DNA of 64,000 nt from Parabacteroides goldsteinii DSM 19448 = WAL 12034 (GTDB taxonomy: Bacteria; Bacteroidota; Bacteroidia; Bacteroidales; Tannerellaceae). Positions 34,731 to 43,038 of this stretch are shown piece by piece. The position numbers and the translations under genes are program-made. The notes beneath the pieces are model-generated. The model was not told the DNA's origin. It searched no databases and was given only the letters and a program-made list of their open reading frames with translations. Position 1 is the stretch's first letter, and each line of letters starts with the position of its first letter. The DNA is taken from contig NZ_KQ033912.1 in NCBI RefSeq assembly GCF_000969835.1, positions 2,689,373 through 2,753,372 on the forward strand, read 5' to 3'.

Positions 34731-34763
34731 TGGATAACGTAAGAAATTAAAAAAAGAAGGGAA

Positions 34764-34826
34764 AATATCTTGCCGGATATTCTTTTCTAAAGTGTGTGAT
34801 TCAATTAAACTTCCATTGCCGTGGAA
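34764..34826 (+). promoter_or_regulatory. Two TTGCCG-loop hairpins in the susC leader (PUL A)
   Basis: Hairpin 1, AATATC-TTGCCG-GATATT (34764-34781), and hairpin 2, TTCCA-TTGCCG-TGGAA (34811-34826), have the same six-base loop and lie 29 nt apart. Hairpin 2 ends 30 nt before the susC ATG. The PUL B leader has the same pair with compensatory stem changes. Confidence 0.7.
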
Positions 34827-34855
34827 TGTGTTTTTAATCTTAAAACAATCAAAGT

Positions 34856-37800
34856 ATGAATAATCAACGAATAGTTGTTTCCGTAAACCTGAAAAGAACT
34901 ATTAAAATTATGAAGCTAACCGTGTTAATGCTTGTTGTTTGTCTATCGCAAATGGTAGCGGCAACTTATGCACAAACCACCAAATTGAGTGTCTCTGTTA
35001 AAAATGAAACACTGGAGCATGTATTGAAACAAATAGAAAAACAGTCTGAATTCCTGTTTTTCTATAATCTGGAAGAGATAAACAAGAATGAAAGGATCTC
35101 AATTGATAAGAGAAATACGAATATCTCAGAAATTCTGGATGCGATTGCTGAAAAAACCGGACTGAAATATGCAATAAGGGATCGTCATATTGTATTGATG
35201 GTGAATAATGAACCTCCTGCTGTTGCACAACAATCACATAGAGTAACAGGTGTTGTAAAAGATGCAGCGGGAATTCCGGTTATTGGGGCCAATGTAGTAG
35301 TGAAAGGTACGACGAATGGTACAGTAACAAATATAGATGGAGAATATAGTTTGAGTGTACCTTCATCGGCTGTTTTACAGATTTCTTATATCGGTTATAA
35401 TACACAGGAAGTTACCGTAGGAAATAAAACTGTGTTGAATATTTTATTACAAGAAGATTCTCAGAGATTGAATGAGGTTATTGTTGTTGGATATGGTACA
35501 CAGAAAAAAGCAACTTTAACGGGGGCAGTGGCCAGCGTAAGATCAGAACAGATTGCGAATAGAGCAGCTTCTGATGCAACAAATTTGCTGACAGGTATAG
35601 CTCCGGGATTAACAGCCATTCAACGTTCCGGACAGCCGGGTGCTGATGGTGCTGAATTTATTATTCGTGGTCCCGGTACATTAAATTCAACATCTCCTTT
35701 GATTATAGTCGATGGAATTCCCGGTAGTTTGAATGCAATAGATCCGAATGATATCGAAAATATCAGTGTTTTGAAGGATGCTGCATCTGCTGCCATTTAT
35801 GGTGTACGTGCTGGTAACGGTGTTATCTTAGTAACCACAAAGAAAGGAAAGGAAGGTCGCATGAAAGTTTCTTACAATGGGTATATCGGTTTTCAAAATC
35901 CGACACGTTTACCTAAATGGGTGAATTCAGCAGATTATGCTACACTATATAATGAAGCTTTGACAAATGACGGATTAGCTCCGAAGTATTCAGAAACCGA
36001 TATTGACAATTATCGTAAAGGAACTGATCCGGATTTATATCCAAACTCCGATCAAACAGATGCTTTGTTTTCAAAAAACGGTTTTCAACACAGTCACCAT
36101 ATTCAGTTAGATGGAGGAACGGAAAAAACAAGATATAATTTTTCTTTGGGTTATCTGAACAGAGAAGGTTTGATAGCACAAACAGATCTGGAAAGATATT
36201 CTATCAGAGGAAACTTTGACTTTGATATCAGTAAACGTGTGAACTTTGGGGTGAATTTTTCTTATATCAGACAGGAAAAATCACAACCCTACCAAAGTAT
36301 TAGTGAGTTAGTTCATCGTTCATACCGTGAAACTCCTGTAACTCCGATCAAATGGTCTAACGGAAATTGGGCAGCCTTTATGAATGAACATAATTCGGTG
36401 GCAGAAGCTGAAAATGGAGGATATGACCATTATACAGATAACTTCCTGACAGCAATTGGAACACTAGAAATAAAGCTTATAGACGGATTGTCTGTAAAAG
36501 GGGTTACTGCGATGAATGGTAATTTTACTCATACCAAAAGACAGCAATATAATTTATCTCTTTATAATGCACCGGACGTTGTCGGTATGAAGTTCAGACC
36601 CTATCTGTTTGAAAATAGAGGTGAGTCTTCCGATATAAATCTACAAGCATTTTTAAATTATAACAAAACATTCGGAATGCATAATGTAGCAGCAGTATTA
36701 GGTTATGAACAGCGTAAATATACAAACTCTTCTATTGCTGCATCCCGTTATGATCTTCCGGAGAACAACTTGTTGGACCAAATAAATGCGGGAGATGCAT
36801 CTGATCAACGTAATGATGGTGGTATGGATGAGAATAGCATCCGTTCAGTATTTGGCAGAATAAATTACAATTTCGCAGAACGTTATTTGCTTGAAGTTAC
36901 ACTAAGATATGATGGATCTTCACGTTTCCCGAAAAACAATCGTTTTGAGTTATTCCCCTCTGTTTCTGCCGGATGGCGTATTTCTGAGGAAGACTTTTTC
37001 AATTTTGATCCGATATCCAACTTGAAGTTAAGAGCTTCCTGGGGACATTTAGGAAATCAGGAAATTGGAAATTATGCTTATCAGAACAAATATTCTTTAG
37101 GCCGTTTATATGGCTTTGGAAATATAATGTATTCCGGTATCGCAGAAAATTATTCTATGTCAAATTCCACTATCGGTTGGGAAAATACAGAAATGGTGAA
37201 TGCCGGTTTGGATTTGAACATACTTAATAACCGATTATCATTCACTTTCGATTATTTTGTAAGAAACACCCGTGATATTTTAATGAGCTTGCCTCAACCC
37301 ACTATTTTAGGGGCTTATGCTCCGGTAATTAATGCCGGTGCCGTGCGCAATAAAGGCTTTGAAATGCAACTGGGGTGGAATGATCAGTTGAAAGACTTTA
37401 ATTATTATGCTAATTTAAGTGTATCCAGAGTAAAAGACAAAATTACTGACTTGAAGGGGGCTGATACTCCGGGGCGTTCCGTGGGAGATCCGATTAATAA
37501 TATTTTTGGTTTAGAAGCTATTGGCTTGTTTGCCTCAGAAGAAGAAATAAAAAATGCTCCTAATCAAGACTATACAGGAGGAGCCTCTCCTGGTGATATC
37601 AGGTATAAAGATCAGAATGGAGATAAAAAGATTACGGCTGAAGATCGTGTTAATTTAGGTAATACTTTCCCTGGAGTTACTTTCGGTTTACAATTGGGGG
37701 CCAGTTACAAAGGCTTTGATATCGCGACAACTATTCACGCTGTTGCTGATGTGCAGGGTTATTTGACAGGTACAGCTGCTCAGGCATTTGCTAATGGAGC

Positions 37801-38143
37801 TAGTGCATTGGAAGCTCAAAAAGATCGTTGGACTCCCAATAATCTGAATGCTTCTTATCCGCGGCTTTCGCTGAATAATGCCAGCCGGAATTATACTCAG
37901 ACAAATTCATTCTTTATGGAAAATGCAAGTTATATAAAGATGAGGAATTTGCAAATAGGTTATTCACTGCCTAAGTCTATCTTAAGTAACCTATTTGTTG
38001 AAAAGTTCCGTTTTTATGTAAATGCAGACAATTTGTTTACAATAACCAGTTTCAGAGGGTTTGACCCGGAAACACCCTGGGGAGGAGGGAATATTTATCC
38101 GATGGTTACTTCTTATACATTTGGTTTAAATCTTGTATTCTAA
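34856..38143 (+). CDS. SusC-like TonB-dependent glycan transporter with STN domain (PUL A)
   Basis: A 1095-aa outer-membrane protein. A long n-region precedes the signal peptide (LMLVVCLSQMVAATYAQ). Domains: STN (~45-115, TLEHVLKQIEKQSEFLFFYNLEE), carboxypeptidase-regulatory-like (~125-200, VTGVVKDAAGIPVIGANVVVKGTTNGTVTNIDGEYSL), plug (~210-330, IVDGIPGSLNAIDPNDIENISVLKDAASAAIYGVRAGNGVILVTTKKG), then a 22-strand barrel ending in an aromatic residue (GLNLVF). The STN domain signals to FecR. It pairs with the SusD 6 bp downstream. It is not a close match to the PUL B or C SusC in the barrel, so the ligands probably differ. Confidence 0.95.
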   Translation: MNNQRIVVSVNLKRTIKIMKLTVLMLVVCLSQMVAATYAQTTKLSVSVKNETLEHVLKQIEKQSEFLFFYNLEEINKNERISIDKRNTNISEILDAIAEKTGLKYAIRDRHIVLMVNNEPPAVAQQSHRVTGVVKDAAGIPVIGANVVVKGTTNGTVTNIDGEYSLSVPSSAVLQISYIGYNTQEVTVGNKTVLNILLQEDSQRLNEVIVVGYGTQKKATLTGAVASVRSEQIANRAASDATNLLTGIAPGLTAIQRSGQPGADGAEFIIRGPGTLNSTSPLIIVDGIPGSLNAIDPNDIENISVLKDAASAAIYGVRAGNGVILVTTKKGKEGRMKVSYNGYIGFQNPTRLPKWVNSADYATLYNEALTNDGLAPKYSETDIDNYRKGTDPDLYPNSDQTDALFSKNGFQHSHHIQLDGGTEKTRYNFSLGYLNREGLIAQTDLERYSIRGNFDFDISKRVNFGVNFSYIRQEKSQPYQSISELVHRSYRETPVTPIKWSNGNWAAFMNEHNSVAEAENGGYDHYTDNFLTAIGTLEIKLIDGLSVKGVTAMNGNFTHTKRQQYNLSLYNAPDVVGMKFRPYLFENRGESSDINLQAFLNYNKTFGMHNVAAVLGYEQRKYTNSSIAASRYDLPENNLLDQINAGDASDQRNDGGMDENSIRSVFGRINYNFAERYLLEVTLRYDGSSRFPKNNRFELFPSVSAGWRISEEDFFNFDPISNLKLRASWGHLGNQEIGNYAYQNKYSLGRLYGFGNIMYSGIAENYSMSNSTIGWENTEMVNAGLDLNILNNRLSFTFDYFVRNTRDILMSLPQPTILGAYAPVINAGAVRNKGFEMQLGWNDQLKDFNYYANLSVSRVKDKITDLKGADTPGRSVGDPINNIFGLEAIGLFASEEEIKNAPNQDYTGGASPGDIRYKDQNGDKKITAEDRVNLGNTFPGVTFGLQLGASYKGFDIATTIHAVADVQGYLTGTAAQAFANGASALEAQKDRWTPNNLNASYPRLSLNNASRNYTQTNSFFMENASYIKMRNLQIGYSLPKSILSNLFVEKFRFYVNADNLFTITSFRGFDPETPWGGGNIYPMVTSYTFGLNLVF

Positions 38144-38161
38144 TCATTAATGATGACAAAC

Positions 38162-39763
38162 ATGAAAAAGTATATATTTATATGGATTATAGGGATAATG
38201 TTTCCCTTATTTACTGCTTGTAATGATGGTTTCCTGGATTTGAATCCAAGGGATCAGTTATCAGAACAGACATTCTGGGCAACGGAAACGGATGCTTTTA
38301 ATGCGCTGGTAGGTGTTTATTCCCGTTATACGGATGGAGATAATGTATGGATGTATTATGATCATATTCTTGGACTTCCTGCCCGTAGTGATGAAGCTGT
38401 CAATGTGTGGAAAGGTAATGATTATAATAACTTAGGTGCGGGAAATAACAGTCCTTCAATGTGGTATACAAAAGAATTGTGGTCTATTCGTTATCGTATC
38501 ATTCGTACATGTAACGTCTTTTTGACCAACATAGATAAACCTCAAATGGATGATACAAAGCGTGAACAGATGAAAGGAGAAGTAAAATTCTTACGTGCTT
38601 TCGCTTATCATTTCTTATTGAACAACTGGGGAGGTGTTCCTATTATTGAGGAACCTTTAACGCTGGAAGAGTTGAAACGCCCGAGAAATACAGCAGAAGA
38701 GGTTTTGGATTTTATATTGAAAGATTTGGATGAGGCTGCCAAAGTATTGCCGGAAACATGGTCTTCCGAATATGCCGGACGCATTACTAAAGGAGCTGCT
38801 TTGGGAATGAAAGCTCGTGTGTTATTATATGCCGGACGTTGGGAAGAAGCTGCAATTGCGGCAAAAGCCGTGATGGATTTAGGAGTACACTCTTTATTCT
38901 CCAGTTATGAAGATTTATTTGAAATCAGCAATAAATATAATGAGGAAGTTTTGTATGCTTGGCAATATGTCGGTCAGAATATGGCCAATTATACGCAGAT
39001 ATACATGCATTTTCCAAGTTTCGGAGGCTGGGGGGGAACAAATCCTTTACAGGAGTTTGTAGACGGAATTCTTTGTACAGATGGTAAACCGTCTAATGAA
39101 TCAGCTGTTTATAATCCGGACAAACCTTACGAGAACAGAGATCCTCGTTTTTATATGTCTGTGATTTATCCCGGTTCAACTTATAGAGGTGTCGAGATCC
39201 CGGTTTACGGAGATGTCGATTATCCGGGGGCAACAGGTAATTCTTCCCAATCAGGATATTATACTCGTAAATTCCTGGATGAAGGAGCTGCAAGGTATGC
39301 TTTGATCCCCATGGAAAGTAATGTGATTATTTTGCGTTATGCAGAAGTCCTTTTGACGTATGCTGAAGCGAAAATCGAATCAGGTTCAATCGATCAGTCC
39401 GTTTATGACGCTATCAATATGTTGAGAGCTAGAGCTTATGGTGTAGACATCAGTCAGACGGATAAATATCCGGCTGTAACAGGGGGAAGCCAGGAAGAGT
39501 TGAGAAAAATAGTACGCAATGAACGAATGATAGAACTTTGCTTTGAAGGACAGCGCAGGGACGACATTATTCGTTGGCGAACCGCAGAAAAACTAATGAA
39601 TGGAGCTTGCTATGGAATTCCGATAGAAAAGGATGGAAAGGAGCATATTCTTGTAATGGAACGTCGTTTTGATCCATCTTACCATTATCTGTTCCCGATT
39701 CCACAGGATGAAATAGATTTGATCGGCAAAGATATTATGAAACAAAATCCAGGTTGGGATTAA
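38162..39763 (+). CDS. SusD-like glycan-binding lipoprotein (PUL A)
   Basis: A SusD/RagB family lipoprotein of about 533 aa. I use the ATG at 38162 (MKKYIFIWIIGIM), since it gives a normal signal peptide ending in lipobox FTAC; an ATG four codons upstream is also possible. It has the usual pattern: DLNPRDQLSEQTFWATETDAFNALVGVY, RAFAYHFLLNNWGGVPII, and the late LRYAEVLLTYAEAKIESG...LRARAYG. It caps the SusC barrel and binds glycan at the cell surface. A terminator at 39777 separates it from the GH109 gene. Confidence 0.94.
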   Translation: MKKYIFIWIIGIMFPLFTACNDGFLDLNPRDQLSEQTFWATETDAFNALVGVYSRYTDGDNVWMYYDHILGLPARSDEAVNVWKGNDYNNLGAGNNSPSMWYTKELWSIRYRIIRTCNVFLTNIDKPQMDDTKREQMKGEVKFLRAFAYHFLLNNWGGVPIIEEPLTLEELKRPRNTAEEVLDFILKDLDEAAKVLPETWSSEYAGRITKGAALGMKARVLLYAGRWEEAAIAAKAVMDLGVHSLFSSYEDLFEISNKYNEEVLYAWQYVGQNMANYTQIYMHFPSFGGWGGTNPLQEFVDGILCTDGKPSNESAVYNPDKPYENRDPRFYMSVIYPGSTYRGVEIPVYGDVDYPGATGNSSQSGYYTRKFLDEGAARYALIPMESNVIILRYAEVLLTYAEAKIESGSIDQSVYDAINMLRARAYGVDISQTDKYPAVTGGSQEELRKIVRNERMIELCFEGQRRDDIIRWRTAEKLMNGACYGIPIEKDGKEHILVMERRFDPSYHYLFPIPQDEIDLIGKDIMKQNPGWD

Positions 39764-39776
39764 TTCTTTAGACTTT

Positions 39777-39812
39777 ATAATCCTGAGTGGTAAATCATTC
39801 AGGATTATTTTT
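39777..39812 (+). terminator. Intrinsic terminator between susD and GH109 (PUL A)
   Basis: Perfect 10-bp stem ATAATCCTGA / TCAGGATTAT with a 12-nt loop, followed by TTTT. It ends 26 nt before the GH109 start, so part of the transcript from susC-susD would stop here. Confidence 0.8.
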
Positions 39813-39837
39813 ATCAAACCAATAAATACTTATTATC

Positions 39838-41274
39838 ATGAGTATAAATCGTCGTAACTTTTTGAAAGGCTCTTTGCTGGGAGCCGGTGTTGCATTAACC
39901 GGCTTTACGGGCTGTACCTCAACGAATAAATCGGAGGTTGAAGCTGTTGTAAAAGAATGTGTTGAAAAAGGGAAAAACAGAAAACAGTTATTTAACATGT
40001 GCGGTTATGCCGCTGCCCCTATTCCGGTTGTTCGTATAGGTTATGTAGGGATAGGTAGTCGTGGAAGTTGGGCGGTTACCCGTATTCTCAATATCAAAGA
40101 GATTGAAATCAGAGGACTGTGTGATCTCCGGGAAGAAGCGGTAAAAAAGAATCAGGAAACCTTGAAGAATTTTAATAAGCGTCCGGCAGAAGAATATTTT
40201 GGAGATGAATATGCTTGGAAAAAATTATGTGAACAGGAAGATATCGATTTGATCTATATCGCAACTCCCTGGGAATGGCATACTCCTATCGCTGTATATG
40301 CTATGGAATGTGGAAAACATGTAGCAGTGGAAGTTCCTGCCGCAAAAACTCTGGAAGAATGTTGGCAATTAGTAGAAACCTCGGAGAGGACAAAAAGACA
40401 TTGCATGCAGTTGGAAAATTGTTGTTATGACTTCTTTGAAATATTAACTGTAAATATGGTTCAACAGGGATTGTTTGGAGAAGTTATACATGGGGAAGGG
40501 GCTTATATACATGAGTTATTGAGTGGTATGTTCGGAGAACCGCAATGGCCGACCTGGCGATGGGATGAAAATCATAAAAGTGGGAATCCTTATCCGACCC
40601 ATGGACTGGGGCCGGTTTGTTGGGCAATGAATATTAATCGGGGAGATAAGATGGAATATTTGACTTCTATGTCGACTGATGATTTCTTGATGGAAGCAAA
40701 AGCCAAAGAATTAGCCGCTCAAAATGATTATTACAAACCAATGGCAGAAATGAAGTACCGGGGAAATATGAATACGACAACGGTTCGTACAGCCAAAGGA
40801 AAAACAATCATGATTCAACATGATGTAAGTACTCCACATCCTTACGATCGCTTACATGTTTTGACGGGAACAAAAGGATCATGCCGGAAATATCCGGAGC
40901 CGGGTAAGATTGCGTTCGGACATGATTATATATCTCCGGAAAAACTGGCGGAATTGGAAGTTCAGTATACGCCTGAAGTTGTCAAACACATTTCTGAAGT
41001 TGCCAAAATTATTGGTGGACACGGAGGGATGGATTTTATTATGGATTGGCGTATGATAGATTGTTTGAGAAATGGTCTTCCCCTCGATATGGATGTGTAT
41101 GATGCGGCAAGCTGGTGTTCTATTACTCCGTTGAGCTATTGGTCCGTTGCCAATCGTTCTAACTCTATCGATATCCCAGATTTTACAGGGGGAGCATGGC
41201 TGAAAAATCATCCTGTGGATTTGACACTTCGGGGAGGAGGCAATACGAATGTTGTTGAACAACCTAAATCCTGA
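39838..41274 (+). CDS. GH109-like alpha-N-acetylgalactosaminidase (Gfo/Idh/MocA fold)
   Basis: A 478-aa exported protein with both a twin-arginine-like start (NRRNFLKG) and a lipobox-like TGFTGC (Cys26), so it is probably a lipoprotein, perhaps Tat-exported with its cofactor. The NAD-binding Rossmann motif is GYVGIGSRG (68-76), followed by YIATPWEWHTPIAVYAMECGKHVAVEVP and the family hallmark YPTHGLGPVCWAMNINRGDK. GH109 enzymes use NAD+ to cleave terminal alpha-GalNAc, as on blood group A and mucin O-glycans. It is the only enzyme in PUL A. Alternative: a related GH109-clade enzyme with another alpha-hexosaminide substrate. Confidence 0.85.
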   Translation: MSINRRNFLKGSLLGAGVALTGFTGCTSTNKSEVEAVVKECVEKGKNRKQLFNMCGYAAAPIPVVRIGYVGIGSRGSWAVTRILNIKEIEIRGLCDLREEAVKKNQETLKNFNKRPAEEYFGDEYAWKKLCEQEDIDLIYIATPWEWHTPIAVYAMECGKHVAVEVPAAKTLEECWQLVETSERTKRHCMQLENCCYDFFEILTVNMVQQGLFGEVIHGEGAYIHELLSGMFGEPQWPTWRWDENHKSGNPYPTHGLGPVCWAMNINRGDKMEYLTSMSTDDFLMEAKAKELAAQNDYYKPMAEMKYRGNMNTTTVRTAKGKTIMIQHDVSTPHPYDRLHVLTGTKGSCRKYPEPGKIAFGHDYISPEKLAELEVQYTPEVVKHISEVAKIIGGHGGMDFIMDWRMIDCLRNGLPLDMDVYDAASWCSITPLSYWSVANRSNSIDIPDFTGGAWLKNHPVDLTLRGGGNTNVVEQPKS

Positions 41275-41294
41275 TTTCAAAGTTCTCTGGCAAG

Positions 41295-41400
41295 GGTAGG
41301 CACACAGATAATACAGATTAAACAGATGAGCACAGATTATTTATTGATTTTCAATTTATTTATCTGTGCTAATCTGCCCGATCTGCGTCATCTGCGTACC
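41295..41400. repeat. CACAGAT-rich palindromic repeat, probably acting as terminator
   Basis: The left arm (41295-41338) and right arm (41362-41400) are imperfect inverted copies built of (C)ACAGAT / ATCTG(T/C)G units; the inner 9 bp AGCACAGAT / ATCTGTGCT is perfect. It lies between the convergent GH109 and GH31 genes. Confidence 0.7.
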
Positions 41401-41424
41401 ATAGTGTGACTTTTGACACTCTCC

Positions 41425-43023
41425 TTATTTCACTTTTTCAAACCAAGGCAACCTCTCTAGCGGAGCTTCCACCTCTATCATTTTAGGCCCACGGAATTTT
41501 TTACCGGTGTCGTCTTTCCATTGTCCTTTGGGCAACATTACTTTGCGTTTATGTTCCTTTGTTACGATGGGAGCTACCAGATATTTGTCGCCTAGCATAA
41601 ACTGGTCTTTGCAGTCGATAAATCCCTGGTGCGGGAAAGCATATTCCATATGACGGAGGATCGGTTCGCCGGTCTCTGCGGAGTGGCGGGCCTGTTCCAG
41701 AATGTAACCTCCCATTTTCTCATGTAAATAAGCGTAATCACGGCAAATAGCCAGATGTTTTTCATCCAGGATGCGCCAGGGGGCAACCGAGAACTGCATC
41801 ATCGGCATCAGCGTATGTACCTGGCAGGAACGAACGATCAACTCCTGATCCAGCTTTGTCTGGTCTACTCCCAGGAAAGAACCGAACTGGCCTCCGCCGA
41901 TCATGTCGGGACAGGCATAAGCATATCCTAATAATCCGGCAGCAATCATATCAGGAATCAGGAGTCCTACTGCATTCCAGGAATAATCCTTATCTCCCAG
42001 ACGTTGTACTAAAGCCTGACCGCCCATTTTCCAGCCGGCACGGTATTCATTAAATGGGAAATCCAATCCGATCTTAGCCCAGTATTCGCACATATCCACT
42101 GAGGTGGCAGCTTTGTCATAGAACTCCAGAGTCGGATCGTTGTAATGACCGATGTCACCGGCGTCAAATTTGAAACCGTCTACTCCGTATTGCTCCTGCA
42201 TATTGCGCAATTGTTTCTTCAGGTGTTCGGCAGCGGCAGGGTTACTTAAGTCGTAACAAGCACTATAACCATTCCACCAAGGGATGATTGCAGCCTGTTT
42301 AGTTCCTTTCTTTTTGATTAGATAGCCTTTCTGTTGCAACTCACGGAATTCGGGACTATCCGGACTGACAAACGGGCAAATCCATAACATGATACGGAAT
42401 CCGTCTTTGTGCAATTGGTCGATCATACCTTTCGGATCGGGGAAACGTTCCGGTTTGAAATCAAAATTACCGTAATGCTTCTGCCAGTTATCGTCTACCA
42501 TGAAAACACCCACCGGGAAGTTATTTTTCATTATGTTATCTGCATATTTCAATATATCTTCCTGATTCTGATTGTACATCAGTTCAATCCAGGTGTTGTA
42601 TTGCGGCATTGAAAAGAACAAAGAATCCGGTAACTGTCCGGAAGGAGGAAAATGTTTGGTAGAGGCTGCCATATAAGCGTCTTTCAGTGTATTTCCTGCC
42701 AACACAGGTTCCAAGCTTTCATAATCTGAAAACAGATGCAGATTTCCGCCCTCTATCTTGAAAGAGAAAGGTTTGTCACTCCAGATGTAGCGGCCTTCCG
42801 AAGAAAGAAGAAGAGGTACATTCTGATTGTTCAGATTCTCGGCAGACAGGTCGAACAGCCGCATATCGCTTTTGAACGGCATTTGGGAGCCTAATCCAAC
42901 CATACCTCCCCACCATTTCTCTCCTTCCAGAGAACTGATTTTTGATTCATATTTACTTCCGGCCCAACAAGGGGAAGTTATTACCAGGAGAAGCAAAAAA
43001 AGACAGATTTTTTTGAGATTCAT
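41425..43023 (-). CDS. GH31 family alpha-glycosidase (PUL B)
   Basis: A 532-aa exported glycosidase with signal peptide 1-21 (LLVITSPCWAG). The barrel shows the GH31 hallmarks: WIELMYNQ, FMVDDNWQKHYGNFDF, GFRIMLWICPFVSPDSPEF, and GFKFDAGD with the nucleophile Asp287. It is short for GH31 because it lacks a long C-terminal region. GH31 members cut alpha-glucose, -xylose, -galactose or -GalNAc. Company with GH89 and GH16 makes alpha-galactosidase or alpha-N-acetylgalactosaminidase more likely than alpha-glucosidase, but this is inference. It is the last gene of the PUL B run, 15 bp after GH89. Confidence 0.88.
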   Translation of the reverse strand: MNLKKICLFLLLLVITSPCWAGSKYESKISSLEGEKWWGGMVGLGSQMPFKSDMRLFDLSAENLNNQNVPLLLSSEGRYIWSDKPFSFKIEGGNLHLFSDYESLEPVLAGNTLKDAYMAASTKHFPPSGQLPDSLFFSMPQYNTWIELMYNQNQEDILKYADNIMKNNFPVGVFMVDDNWQKHYGNFDFKPERFPDPKGMIDQLHKDGFRIMLWICPFVSPDSPEFRELQQKGYLIKKKGTKQAAIIPWWNGYSACYDLSNPAAAEHLKKQLRNMQEQYGVDGFKFDAGDIGHYNDPTLEFYDKAATSVDMCEYWAKIGLDFPFNEYRAGWKMGGQALVQRLGDKDYSWNAVGLLIPDMIAAGLLGYAYACPDMIGGGQFGSFLGVDQTKLDQELIVRSCQVHTLMPMMQFSVAPWRILDEKHLAICRDYAYLHEKMGGYILEQARHSAETGEPILRHMEYAFPHQGFIDCKDQFMLGDKYLVAPIVTKEHKRKVMLPKGQWKDDTGKKFRGPKMIEVEAPLERLPWFEKVK

Positions 43024-43038
43024 AGTGTTATCTTCAAG

